Shown here in pieces: positions 45,111-55,112 of a DNA stretch of 64,000 nt. The notes beneath the pieces are model-generated. The model was given only the letters and a program-made list of their open reading frames with translations. It ran no database searches and was not told the origin of the DNA. The DNA is from Neodontobutis hainanensis (taxonomy: Eukaryota; Chordata; Actinopteri; Gobiiformes; Odontobutidae): assembly GCA_024349245.1 (NCBI GenBank), contig JALDNG010001279.1, positions 113,501 through 177,500 on the forward strand, read 5' to 3'. How positions within the stretch are numbered: position 1 is the stretch's first letter; every line of letters starts with the position of its first letter. Position numbers and translations under genes: made by a program.

Positions 45111-46337
45111 ACCACTGCAGAACCGCTAAGTAAAGGGACGTGTCCCGCCTGACCGCTGCATGTTGTGTGGTTTGATATTTTGTGTTGTTAGCTGAGCTTT
45201 TTTTAGCAAACTGTGTTTTTATTAATTAGTCCATTTTCCTCTGCAGTCTGTCTTTTAAGAACAACAACTTGTTTTAATTAACAATTTATTTAAAGAGTTT
45301 TTTACCTTTTTATCCAAGATCTGTAAACTGCTCTGACATCTGCTTTTCTGTGGTACATTTTTAGTGATCGAAAAGAACCTCAAACTGTTACAACCAATCC
45401 TATCCTTTCTTTATTTAATCCAGATCTATGTCTTCTAATATTCTACAATACCCCAAGAATACAACATGCTAAATTGACCTACAATTTTTTTCTCAATAAA
45501 ACCTGCCAGATATCTGATCTCTTAAACTAAATCTTTGTAATTATAATAACTCCAACTCTCCTACTCTTACAAACAAAAATAACAGCAAAAACAACTGCAC
45601 TCTCAACATTATGGCCACAAAGCTTGATAGATATTGTTTTATCCACAATACAGATTGTTAGAACACTTATACATTTCTAATCCTGATAAAGATATTTATT
45701 CAAAGTTTATCAACCAGAATAAAGTTGTGCCTTTTATTTGTAATGTTACTGAGAACACCTGGGTACGTTAAACCACTGTGACATAATCGTTACACTTTAG
45801 TGAGGTCTGTTTATATGATGATATTATATTACTGTTACTTTGTTCACTAACCGAGGTCTGAGCACATCTCCTGCTGGTGCTGAGTAAAGCCATGAGAATA
45901 CAGATGGTACTTGAGGAATATCCTTCATTGATTGTGTACTTCCTAATGTGCTCAAAAGTCTATTATTGGTCTACATTTTTGGGCAAAAGCTTGTCTTAGC
46001 TTTATGATTCAATAATTACAGTTTAGTTCCTTAAAGTCTCCTGTTACTACTTATAATTAAAATTATGTTTTATTTCAATGTCTCACGGTTTATGTTTTAT
46101 TAAAGTTTAGATTAGCTTAAACAATAATTCTGGTGACTGAGAACCTTTATTTAGAGAAATGTCCAACATGCTGTTGTTAGGTGTGTTTTAAATATACAGT
46201 ACCTCATATTATATATATCAAACATAATGAGTATTTAATTAAAATTCTGACACAGCTGAAACCAAATACATTATTTGAATACATTTTTGGTCATTGGATT
46301 GTGTCATGTGATTTCCCAAATGTCATGGATGGATGTA
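45111..46337. other. Unannotated DNA
   Basis: No element or exon recognised; AT-rich single-copy-looking sequence downstream of the TMEM272-like gene. Confidence 0.45.
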
Positions 46338-47601
46338 CAGTGCATCCGGAAATTATTCATAGTACTTCACTTTTTTCACATTTTGTTATGGTACAGCAAT
46401 ATTCTATAATGGATCATTATTTGCCTCAACATTTTACAAACAATACCCCATAATGAAAACATGAAAGAAGGTTGTTTGAAATCTTTGCAAATTTATTAAA
46501 AATAAAAAACGAAAAAAGCATAAGTATTCACAGCCTTTGCCGTGACACAAAATTGAGCTCAAGTACATCCTTTTCCCACTGATCCTCCTTGAGATGCTGC
46601 TACAACTTGATTGGAGTCCATTTGTGGTACATTCAGTTGATTGGACATGATTTGGAAAAGACACGCACCTGTCTATATAAGGTTGGGACCTTATATAGTT
46701 AACAGTGCATGTCAGTGACAAAACAAGCCATGAAGTCCAAGGAATTTTCTGTAGACCTCCAAGACAGGATTATATCGAGGCACAGATCTGGGAAAAGTAC
46801 AGAAAAAATATTCTGCAGCATTAAAGGTTCCTATGAGCACAGTTGCCCATCATCTGTGAATAGAAAAGGTTTGGAACCAGCAAGATTCTTTCTAGAGTTG
46901 TCCGCCTGGCCAAACTCAGCAAGGGCCTTAGTCAGGGAGGTGACCAAGAACCCAATGGTCACTCTGCCAGAGTTCCAGCGTGTCTCTGTGGAGAGAGGAG
47001 AACCTTCCAGAACAACAACCATTTCGGCAGCCCTCCACCAATCAGGCCTGTATGGTAGAGTGATGGACAGAAGCCACTCCTCAGTAAGAAGGTACATGAC
47101 AGCCCACCTGGAGTTTACAAAAAGGCCCCTGAAGGACTTTCAGACCATGAGAAACAAAATTCTCTGGTCAGACTCTTTGGCTTGAATACCAAGCATCATG
47201 TCTAGAGGAAATCAGGCACTGCTCATCACCTGACTAATACCATCCCATCCCTCAGTGAAGCATGGTGGTGGCAGGATCATGCCGTGGGGATGTTTTTCAG
47301 CGGCAGGAACTGGGAGACTAGTCAGGATCAACGGAAAGATGAATGTAGCAATGTACAGAGCGCTCTGGACCTCAGACTGGGGCGAAGGTTCATCTTCCAA
47401 CAGGACGACAACCCTAAGCACACAGCCATGATAACAAAGAAGTGGCTACATGACAACTTTGTGAATGTCCTTGAGTGGCCCAAACCTGAACCCAATTAAA
47501 CATCTCTGGAGAGATCTGAAAATAATTGAGCACCAACGTTTTTTTTTTAAATCAAAAATGTGGAAAAAGTGAACCGCTGTGAATACTTTCCGGATCCATT
47601 G
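46338..47601 (+). mobile_element. Full-span Tc1-like transposon (dead)
   Basis: It starts CAGTGCATCCGGAAATTATT just after TA (46336-46337) and ends CTTTCCGGATCCATTG before TA (47602-47603). These are the tips of a very common fish Tc1 family. Inner inverted blocks include CACTTTTTTCACATTTTGTT versus AAAATGTGGAAAAAGTG. At 1264 bp it is shortened in the right arm. It sits just below the poly(A) signal of the TMEM272-like gene, and the right tip plus flank recur at 62520-62860. Confidence 0.93.
46730..47515 (+). pseudogene. Tc1-like transposase
   Basis: The frame starts MKSKEFSVDLQDRIISRHRS (paired-like DNA-binding domain). It passes NPMVTLPEFQRVSVERGEP and KILWSDSLA, where the DET box carrying the first catalytic Asp should be. 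Later pieces such as RRFIFQQDDNPKHTAMITKK keep the second Asp region (DDNPKHT). EWPKPEPN follows, then an HLWRDLK-like piece. Frameshifts near 46850 and 47185 and a missing C-terminus make it inactive. Confidence 0.9.
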
Positions 47602-47694
47602 TAATTAAAACAATGACTGATGCACCATTCTTTAGGCCTAAACATTTGATGGAATATAAAAAAATGATTATTAGTGAAATTTTGTGTACCTAGT

Positions 47695-47700
47695 TTTATT
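47695..47700 (-). terminator. Poly(A) signal of the TMEM272-like gene
   Basis: AATAAA on the minus strand, about 130 nt after the stop codon at 47832-47834. No earlier canonical signal was noticed in the short 3' UTR. Confidence 0.55.
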
Positions 47701-47831
47701 TTTGTAATACATGATTTTCACAGTTACAAATACAGAGAAATTACAATTAGAACCAAATTTTCTGTATCACGGTCTCAATATAAAATAAAGTAAAGGCAAG
47801 GCATGTCATTTTGTACACAACAAAATTTTGG

Positions 47832-48151
47832 TCATCTTGTAAGATATTTTACAAACATTTCTGTAATCTTCATAAAACCACAGAGACAAATGAGACTGAC
47901 CAGGGCAATGGCTGCAAATATGTAGACTAGAGTGGTGGTCCAGAAGGCAAACAGGTACAGAGTGCGGTCACAGTAGGGCTCATGTGTCTGGAGCCTCTTT
48001 GTGTGTGTGTGTATGGAGCTGTTGTGTGGAAGGCTTCGGTTTTGGGTCTCCACTTTGAATAAGCTGACCGCTGCAGGAGAAGTCAAATTTTTTGGAAAAG
48101 TGGAATTCCTGGTGTAGTTGGGAGGATACACTGAATAAACTTGGTAACTCC
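47832..48151 (-). CDS. tmem272: TMEM272-like coding exon 4 (last)
   Basis: The acceptor is CCTGTTTCAG|GGAGTTAC. It encodes GSYQVYSVYPPNYTRNSTF, the glycosylatable loop, segment 4 and the tail MKITEMFVKYLTR, then TGA. Confidence 0.88.
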
Positions 48152-50876
48152 CTGAAACAGGAAAGAGACATTAATTTATCCAAGATTAACAAAAACTAAA
48201 GACTAACAGACCTACATTATAAACGTTCTCTTGCATACTCAACTTATTTAGTGCTGGTATAATGTTACTGATTAATGCCAGCTCCACCTGACTACAGCCA
48301 ATGAGATACACTGCGGGAAAAGGGCAAAAGATTCAAGAGTTCAAGAGTGAGGAGTGAGTGAGGGATGAGGAGGTAGCATTAGAGTACAGGGTCAGACAGA
48401 TGTCAAAATGGCAGACGGTTAAAGGTTGTTGTTAGAATAGTAAGCCAAGGCCCTCAGTTGGGGCAATGAATACATTACATTACATACATGAGTACATTGG
48501 TGGCCTTGTCCTTGATGGGAGTAAGGGAAGTCTCAAAAGACAGCGGCTGGGTAGATTTAAAGGCAGCTGTCTTACAAATTTTCCAATAGTTGAAGGCATT
48601 CCCCAGACGAATGAGCAGGAATCCAGCTATCATGAATCTAAAACCTATATATATATTCTCGACGTCCTCCACGGAGAGGGCTTTAAACACAGAACCTGCC
48701 AGTTCTTCCAGGCGTCCTGTGTGTAGCCTGCTGCAAAGGTCCCGCCAGGGCAAATGGGTTCCCCTGAGCACCCTTCTTTTGTGAAAAAAATTGTGTCAAT
48801 AGTGCTCAGAGACCAGGTAATAAGATCCATATTGGTTCTTAGGAGTCCAGCAGGCAGTAGTGTCCAAGTAATAAGAGAAATTTTAGTAGTCGAGATGAGA
48901 CAAGACAGAGAAGCATACACTGATAAGCAGAGAGCAGGGAGCAGAAGGAGAGACGTCCGCCTTGTCTGAAGTCAGGAAGTGAAATGTTCAATTTCTACAT
49001 CATTGAGGTTCTACAGTGGCTCTACAGGGACATAATGAGTGTCCTTTAAAGACTGCTGCTGTTCACCAAAGACATGCATCCATAGGTATTTTTCTTAACG
49101 TTTTGAGCCTTCACACAAACACTTTCCAAAATAAATGGACAAACGAGTGCTTTTAATATCTGTACTGCCATTATAGCTGTTGATATGTGTTTTGAGTACA
49201 TGTACATCCATGATAACAGTGACATAACAACCACAGCAGCTGTGAATTCTATCTTTGCCTGGAACTGTTTTGTGTGTTTGTAGTGTTGTGTGGGCAGAGA
49301 TATTTTTCCAGACGCTCTTAAATGAATGAATGAATGTGACTGCTCAGTTGTAAGCATTGTGAGGCAGTAGCTCAGTGGGTAGAGCGGCCGTCCTTCGCCC
49401 GGCGTGTGGGTGGTTCAATCCCCACTCAAAACACCCAAAAACATCATAACATCCCGCTCTCCTCCACATACTGTCGTTGTGTCCTTGGGCAAGACACTTA
49501 ACCTACATTGCCTCCAGTGAAGTTCTGTAACACTGGTAATAGTTTAATGTATGTAAAGTGCTTTGAGTGCCTACTACAGTAGGTGGAAAAGCGTTTGAAC
49601 ACTCTCCAGTAAATTTGAATGTCTGACCACAAAACTGTAAAAGCATATAATCAATTTAGACCTTATCTGTCATTCTCTGTTTCCGAAATGTATTTACATG
49701 CAATTATTGTCACAACCAGCTTACCGTTTTCCTGTTCAGCATCGTCTCAAGTCATGTCACGTTATGCCACTATTTTGTAATTTCAGATTTAAAAAAAACA
49801 GCTCTGATTGCTCTGCTCCCGACAGTTGACACAGGACATAAGCTAATCACAAGATCTGACTCAAAGGAACTTCAACAGTTCTCTGATTTTAAAAACAGCC
49901 CTGGTTCATTTTTAAATAAAATGTTTTTGATCTATTCCTGTATAATGATTGTAATGTAAGTCAACTCACCATAAATAAACCAGATGAAGTAGAGCAGGCC
50001 CAAGGTGAGCATCCATAGAGTCCAAAGTGAGCCGGTCTCTCGGGCAGGACACAATACACTGGGCAGAGCCAGCAGACTCAGAATGAGCAGGGCACCGTTG
50101 CCACTCACCAGGACATAGACTGGTATAACTGGAGCCACAGGACACTCGTTCATGTACACTGCACCTGTTCACACGCAGGCAGGGGACACAGGCACAAAAC
50201 TGTCACCATGTGAGACTGACCAGACTTAATCCAAATACAACTGATCGTGCAAGGGTTATAATGTCATAATTAAAGTATGGAGCTGTACAGGTTTCCAAAT
50301 AATGTACTGTGTGTTTGCATTTTAAAATGGCCCTGTAGAATGTAAACACATAATATTTATATTATTATGTACACAAATATTTTGGGAATGCATATGCCTT
50401 GGGTCATGTTACATATGGTCCAACAACTGAGTAGAATGGATATTAAGACAAATGATTTGAGTTTGTCCAGGATGGAGAGTTTTCAAGATGTCGCCAAATG
50501 TCATCTACACATCACAGTTATACTCTGGCTATGTCCACAAATAGATAGTTTGTGTTGACAGTAAATGCACATGCTTTGAATGTGAACATATACAGGAACC
50601 TCAGTGGAAAAAATAGACTTTGGTAAAGAAGGATGGGGTTCTCTTACCAACTGCAATCTGTACAACTGGGAAAGCAATCACAAGTAGAACTGTAAAGCCT
50701 GGTTTGAAAAAACAAACAAAAAAAGTTCTTAAAAGTTAAGTTTAGAAATAAATCAAAGCAAAATCAGGGTTATGTATTGGGTTTCCAAAAAAATTAAAAT
50801 AAAATTACTTACCAGCTATAAATACACCAGCACCAAACAACGAACATAAACAGTTTCCAAGAAAATTGCCTGCCAT
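47832..50876 (-). CDS. tmem272: Transmembrane protein 272-like, complete coding region
   Basis: Four coding exons (50813-50876, 50648-50698, 49970-50164, 47832-48151) all splice in phase 1 with GT-AG borders and give 209 residues. Hydrophobic segments at about 10-40, 51-75, 84-103 and 165-195 predict four passes. With a cytosolic N-terminus, the 60-residue loop between segments 3 and 4 is outside and carries five N-glycosylation sequons (N115, N119, N125, N141, N147). Landmarks are MNECPVAPVIPVY after segment 1 and YCDRTLYLFAFWTTTLVYI at the last segment, both characteristic of TMEM272-like proteins as I know them. The molecular function of the family is not established. Introns carry a SINE (49358-49575) and unassigned repeats. 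Exact paralogue identity is uncertain because fish have several. Confidence 0.88.
48152..49357. other. TMEM272-like intron 3, distal part
   Basis: A minus-strand open stretch at 48475-48771 (with text such as DVENIYIGFRFMIAGFLLIR) and its neighbour at 48645-48920 look like pieces of a retroelement. I cannot place them in a family and see no termini. Confidence 0.35.
49358..49575 (+). repeat. tRNA-like SINE in TMEM272-like intron 3
   Basis: A-box TAGCTCAGTGGGTAG (49368-49382) and B-box GGTTCAATCCC (49412-49422) lie 29 bp apart, as in a tRNA-derived promoter. Then come GTTGTGTCCTTGGGCAAGAC, ACTTAACCTACATTGCCTCC and a GTAAAGTGCTTTGAGTGCC tail. It is antisense to the host gene. This copy shows the tRNA-like head of the family most clearly. 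Confidence 0.85.
49970..50164 (-). CDS. tmem272: TMEM272-like coding exon 3
   Basis: Encodes GAVYMNECPVAPVIPVYVLV through LLYFIWFIY, covering segments 2 and 3. The acceptor GTGAACAG|GTGCAG is preferred to a second AG six bases on, because it keeps GAVY. The latter would drop two residues. The donor is ATTTATG|GTGAGT. Confidence 0.88.
50648..50698 (-). CDS. tmem272: TMEM272-like coding exon 2
   Basis: Encodes GFTVLLVIAFPVVQIAV, the rest of membrane segment 1. It has a T-rich acceptor ending CAAACCAG and the donor GCAGTTG|GTAAGA. Confidence 0.88.
50813..50876 (-). CDS. tmem272: TMEM272-like coding exon 1
   Basis: Encodes MAGNFLGNCLCSLFGAGVFI A. The ATG follows AATCACA, and the acceptor TTAGTCCTCAG|GTTTG at 50888 places a 5' UTR stretch before it. 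The donor is TATAGCTG|GTAAGT. Confidence 0.88.
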
Positions 50877-51550
50877 TGTGATTCAAACCTGAGGACTAAA
50901 AGACAAACAACTCCATGAGTGGGTCCTCTCCTAAAACGGAAATCAATTAAATGAAGAGTAACCTGTGCTTACAGTGTGTATTCTTCTGATAAGAATCTCA
51001 AACTGTGGTCTTAGCCAAATCAACATGTCAACTGTCAATTGTGTTAGTCAAGAACAATATTACAACATCTGAGAGAATGTGTAAGGCCGGGCTTTCCCAG
51101 CTTTCTACTGTCACACTGCAAATGTACAGTGTGAAAACATTGTCATGTCATTTTAAAACTAGTAAACACTCGACTGGGAACAGCAACAGGCTCTGAGTTA
51201 ATCAGGGAGGCTAGTGTTATTGTATGTCAAAAGTCTGCAGAACTGTCTCTTTGGTGTCTCTTTCAGTTTAGATTTCTCTATGAATCAGGTAAAAGGCATA
51301 AATCCATAATACTCCAAAAGATGTCTACTTTAGCTTTTATATAATATGGGTATATCATAAAAAACATGCTAACCTTATTTTGGCCTTTAGCACTTAATCA
51401 GGACAAGCTCACAACAGCTGCCACGAAACAGTTTTTATACTTTTATACTAATATAATTTTTGAATATCTGGGATTAGTCATAAAACAAGCACCGACTGTA
51501 AACTAACGTTGACTGGTTAGATGAGGTATCATGTTCGAGCATGTCTCTAC

Positions 51551-51625
51551 CTGACATTATGTCCACATCACAGCGTGGATGTGTTCTGAGAGTCTCAATG
51601 CAGCTCTTCTTACGTCATCAGAGAC
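51551..51625 (-). promoter_or_regulatory. Candidate non-coding first exon and promoter of the TMEM272-like gene
   Basis: On the minus strand a stretch ending ATAATGTCAG|GTAGAG offers a splice donor (last exonic base 51551) that could join the acceptor at 50888. TGACGTAA, a CRE-like site, lies just upstream (complement of 51609-51616). No TATA box seen. The exon start is unknown. Confidence 0.35.
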
Positions 51626-51774
51626 GGAAGTGTTCATCTGGATGTAACATGTGCCAGTGTGAAAGGGTGGGACACAGGAAGTGAGTGTATTTCACCATTG
51701 GGTAATACAATTTAGTACTGCATGCTCAATATTTATATCTCATTGACTAAGAAACTGCTTGTTATTTCTTTAAA

Positions 51775-52080
51775 AATGTGTCTTTCTCTTCTGCCTTCAA
51801 CTGCATGCAGTCCCACATGCATGAAACTGCAGCAGCTACAGGTAGATCCTCATCTAACACACCTAACACTATTTTAAAAAAGAGAGCAGTTTGTCAGCGT
51901 AAACATCCACGCTTCATCCTCAGGATCCTTTCTATTGGCCCACCACAGGGCAAAGTTATGTCTCCAGTCCTGTTCTTCTTATATAAAAACAATTTGAGAT
52001 ACTATCAGATACTCATAGCAAAACTGTTAAGTTTGCTGACTATACAGCCCTGGTGGGTAAATCCAATACTTTAAGGTGGA
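51775..52080 (+). pseudogene. Rex1-type LINE RT, 5' piece
   Basis: The frame contains RILSIGPPQGKVMSPVLFF, the GxPQGxVLSPxLF motif of LINE RT. It is followed by KLLSLLTIQPWW, where a frameshift hides the FADDT-LVG box. The matching 3' continuation lies at 54755-55030, beyond an inserted LINE. Confidence 0.7.
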
Positions 52081-52370
52081 GGCAGGGAGGCTACACCAGT
52101 GGTGTAAAAATAGTTGCTCCCTGCTTCTGAAGAGTGCAGTCACTCCTCTTCACATTTAGCCAATGATTTTATGATCCACTTTTTTACATTATATTTTACA
52201 TTCTTTTAACTGGATTTTTATGTTTATACTTATTTTTTACTTTAAATAACATTGGACCTGCTGAGCGACTGCAGCCTTGGTGTTTATTTTTCAACAACTA
52301 CAACTCTTTCTGCCCAAATTGTTGGAAATATCAACAGGAAATCAGTGTGCTATAAACAAAGATTTTTGCT

Positions 52371-53180
52371 TTGGAATCTGAAAGAGGACTTCAGGAGACG
52401 ATCCCGATCAAACAATGTGGTAAGACTGTGAATTTTAACTTGGATGATACAGTGTTATTCCCAAAACTCAACAAAACAAAGGGATTTAAACAAAATAATG
52501 CCACCTGGCATAAACTTTGTGCCCAGCCACAGCAGCACTGGATAAGAAAAAAGAATGCTGGCATCACAAGAGCACATGTAGCATCACCAGACATCCTGCT
52601 AAAAAACAGATTCCAACCACTGACTGAGCAAAAGGTGAATGAACCAGAAAACTCTGCTGTAACTGAAAAAAATGGAGTAAATAAAACCTATTTTATGGAA
52701 AACAGGAAACATGAATCTGTGGAAAAGCACCAGGCTAACAGAGACAGAGAATTTATGCCAAAAGTGAAGGACAGAGATATCCTGCTGCTTTTAGACGGTG
52801 CAGTCAGAGACATAAACAACAGTTGTTTTATTACATGCAGCTATCCAAGTACTATGGTCACATAACAGCACTCCTCCCACAAGTCCTGTCCAAACACACA
52901 GGGATTAAACAGCTGATGGTACACGTGGGGAGCAGTTGACACCAGGAAGGGGGAATCAGAAGTTTTAAAAAAGTATTTCTCCAGGCTTTTAGATAAACTT
53001 GAAAACCTAGAAGTGCAATCCTTTATCAGTGGACCACTCCCAAACATTGACAGAAGGATCAATAAATTCAGTCGGCTGCTTGCATTGAATACATTGCTGT
53101 CCAAGGCCTGCGAGACAAGAGGAGTACACTTCATTGATAACTTCTACTTGTTTTGTCAACGTGACGACCTGTTCAACTGA
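52371..53180 (+). pseudogene. LINE ORF1, SGNH-hydrolase-like
   Basis: A lysine-rich N-terminal part (ENSAVTEKNGVNKTYFMENR) leads into a domain with DILLLLDGAVRDINNS and, after frame breaks, LLDKLENLEVQSFISGPLP, FSRLLALNTLLSKACETRG and VHFIDNFYLF. Such esterase-like domains occur in ORF1 of CR1/L2 LINEs. The catalytic-block frame is shifted by an extra G near 52930. Confidence 0.75.
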
Positions 53181-53194
53181 AAGGGCCCACATCT

Positions 53195-53386
53195 ACATTT
53201 ACATTTTACATTTATTCATTTAGCAGACGCTTTTATCCAAAGCGACTTACATTATTCTACAGTAATTACCAGTGTTACAGCCACTGGAGGCAAGGTGGGT
53301 TAAGTGTCTTGCCCAAGGACACAACGACAGTATGAACTGTGGGGAGAGTGGGAATCGAACCACCTACCCACTGAGCTACTGCCGCC
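53195..53386 (-). mobile_element. tRNA-like SINE inserted in the LINE, with proven empty site
   Basis: It is flanked by CCACATCT at both ends (53187-53194 and 53387-53394). The homologous LINE copy reads GGGCCCACATCTAAACAGAG without the insert at 35776-35795, so the boundaries are exact. Minus strand: GGCGGCAGTAGCTCAGTGGG head, CTTGGGCAAGACACTTAACC body, and tail AAGTCGCTTTGGATAAAAGC GTCTGCTAAATGA. The head is shortened relative to 29372-29584. Confidence 0.93.
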
Positions 53387-53519
53387 CCACATCTAAACAG
53401 AGGAGGGGTCAGGAGGCTAACAGATAATCTCCTGCACTCCCTGAGACAGATAAATGGTTCTGTGCACCCTCTTGAACAAAGAAAAGGCCCTCTGAGCCTC
53501 ACCAAGGATCCTGCTCATA

Positions 53520-53790
53520 TCAGGTGATTTTAATGTGCATGTGGATAATGTTTGTGACAGGAATGCCAAAGAACTTTCTACTGTTCTTGATACTTTTGGT
53601 CTTTGTCAGCATGTTAATGGGCCGACCCATAACAGAGGTCACACTCTGGACCTGGTCATTACAAAGGGTGTTCATATTTCAGATGTCACTGTGATTGATG
53701 TTGCTCTGTCTGATCATTTTTTTGTCTTTTTCCATCTGTCCATAATTCCAAAAGTTACTGCTGGACCTACAGTTGTTCAGAAGAGACATT
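53520..53790 (+). pseudogene. LINE APE-type endonuclease fragment
   Basis: The frame ISGDFNVHVDN, ELSTVLDTFGLCQHVNGPTH, NRGHTLDLVITKG and IDVALSDHFFVFF holds the C-terminal catalytic motifs (GDFN and SDH) of an apurinic-type endonuclease of L2/CR1 LINEs. The N-terminal half is missing. Confidence 0.8.
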
Positions 53791-54079
53791 AATGATATTA
53801 CCAGGACACAGTTTATGGAGGCAATCAGGTTTGAAAATGCCTCATCAGGTCAAGTTGATGATTTAATGAATTGTTATACTTCAGGTGTTTGAAATGTTAT
53901 GGACACCATTGCTCCTGTTAAGGTTAAAGTGATGAAGAAGAGGCAGAAGTCTTAATTCTGTCAGGGCACAGAAAAGGGAATGCCGAAAAGCCGAAAGAAA
54001 ATGGCGTAAATTGAAAATTGAATTCTTCATGGTGAGGTACACAAAATTTTTTTTGCATGTTTTCAATCAAACTTTGCAA

Positions 54080-54545
54080 AAAGCAAGAGAAATATTCTTC
54101 TCAAAGGTGTCTCAACCAGACTTAGAGAAACTTATTCATGCTTTTATCTCCAGCAGGTTAGATTACTGTAACGGCCTGCTCACTGGTCTCTCAAAACGAG
54201 GGTTAAGACAGCTGCAGTTTATTCAGAACGCTGCTGCTCGGGTTCTAACTAACACCAGGAAGTACAACCACATCAGTCCAGTTTTAAAATTTCTGCACTG
54301 GCTTCCTGTTGCTCAGAGAATAGATTTTAAAACAGCACTACTGGTTTATAAGTCTTTTAATGGTTTAGCACCAGAATATATTTCTGAAATGCTAGTAGCT
54401 TATGAACCTCCTCGGACTCTGAGAACATCTGGGACAGGCCTTCTGCTCGAGCCCAGAGTTAGAACTAAACAGGGTGAAGCAGCGTTTAAGTTTCATGCAG
54501 CAAAAATTTGGAGCAGCCTCAACTTTAACAATGTTCAAGGAGGTT
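54080..54545 (+). pseudogene. L2-type RT C-terminal fragment
   Basis: An open frame with LIHAFISSRLDYCNGLLTGL, LQFIQNAAARVLTNTRK, ISPVLKFLHWLPVAQRIDFK and YKSFNGLAPEYISEML. It is nearly the same segment as the minus-strand fragment at 33198-33500, but from another subfamily. It ends at a stop near 54545, short of the usual C-terminus. Confidence 0.88.
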
Positions 54546-54754
54546 AAAAACCTTCCTTTTAGCTCCGCCTACACTACAACTTAAAGTGTTTTTTTATCAG
54601 CACTCTTCTTTTAAAATATTTTTAATTTTTCTTATGTTTCTAAATCTAAATCTTGTAAATTGTCTTTTATTCCTGTAAAGCACGTTGAGTTACCCAGTGT
54701 ATGAATTGTGCTATATAAATAAAATTGCCTTGCCTTGTCTTGCCTTCAAATCAA

Positions 54755-55030
54755 TGTGAAGAAAATAAAAGAACTAGTAACAGACAGAACCAGTCCCACA
54801 GCCGACACTCAGTGGGGAGACAGAGGAAAGAGTGAACAGTTATGAATTTCTCAGGACCATTACTAACAGCAAGCTAACCTTCAAATCTAACATCCAAATC
54901 ATTTTTAAAAAGCATCCACTTCCTTCAGAGGTTAAGAAGACTGAATCTACCACTTTCTATTTCACAGCTTCTATACCTGCCACATAGAAAGCTTTCTCAC
55001 CTTCTCTTTCCTGGCCTGGTATGGAGGGTG
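54755..55030 (+). pseudogene. Rex1-type LINE RT, 3' piece
   Basis: Reads NVKKIKELVTDRTS, then in other frames a YEFLRTITNSKLTF-like stretch, LQRLRRLNLPLS-like text and ESFLTFSFLAWYGG. The order matches the C-terminus of Rex1/Babar RT. Together with 51775-52080 it brackets the inserted L2-type LINE. Confidence 0.7.
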
Positions 55031-55112
55031 TCATGGGAAAATTATCTATGTTTCTTAACATACTTGTTTGTTACTTCAATCCATGCTTACTGTTCTCAAA
55101 CTGCCACAGTTG

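Larger units (their letters stand above)
52205..54750 (+). mobile_element. L2/CR1-type LINE with SGNH ORF1, copy 2
   Basis: In order: ORF1 (52371-53180) with KVKDRDILLLLDGAVRDINN, an HVGSS remnant of the VHVG core, RKGESEVLKKYFSRLL-like text and KACETRGVHFIDNFYLF (SGNH-esterase-like); an APE endonuclease piece (53520-53790) with SGDFNVHVDN, GPTHNRGHTLDLVI and LSDHFFVFF; then the RT C-terminus (54080-54545). The 3' end is GTGCTATATAAATAAAATTG followed by CCTTGCC units. Most of the RT is deleted. A SINE interrupts it at 53195-53386. Confidence 0.85.

Noticed and set aside
49361..49435. tRNA gene
   Set aside because: A- and B-boxes are present, but no cloverleaf acceptor stem forms and the same unit recurs elsewhere with a SINE body and tail.
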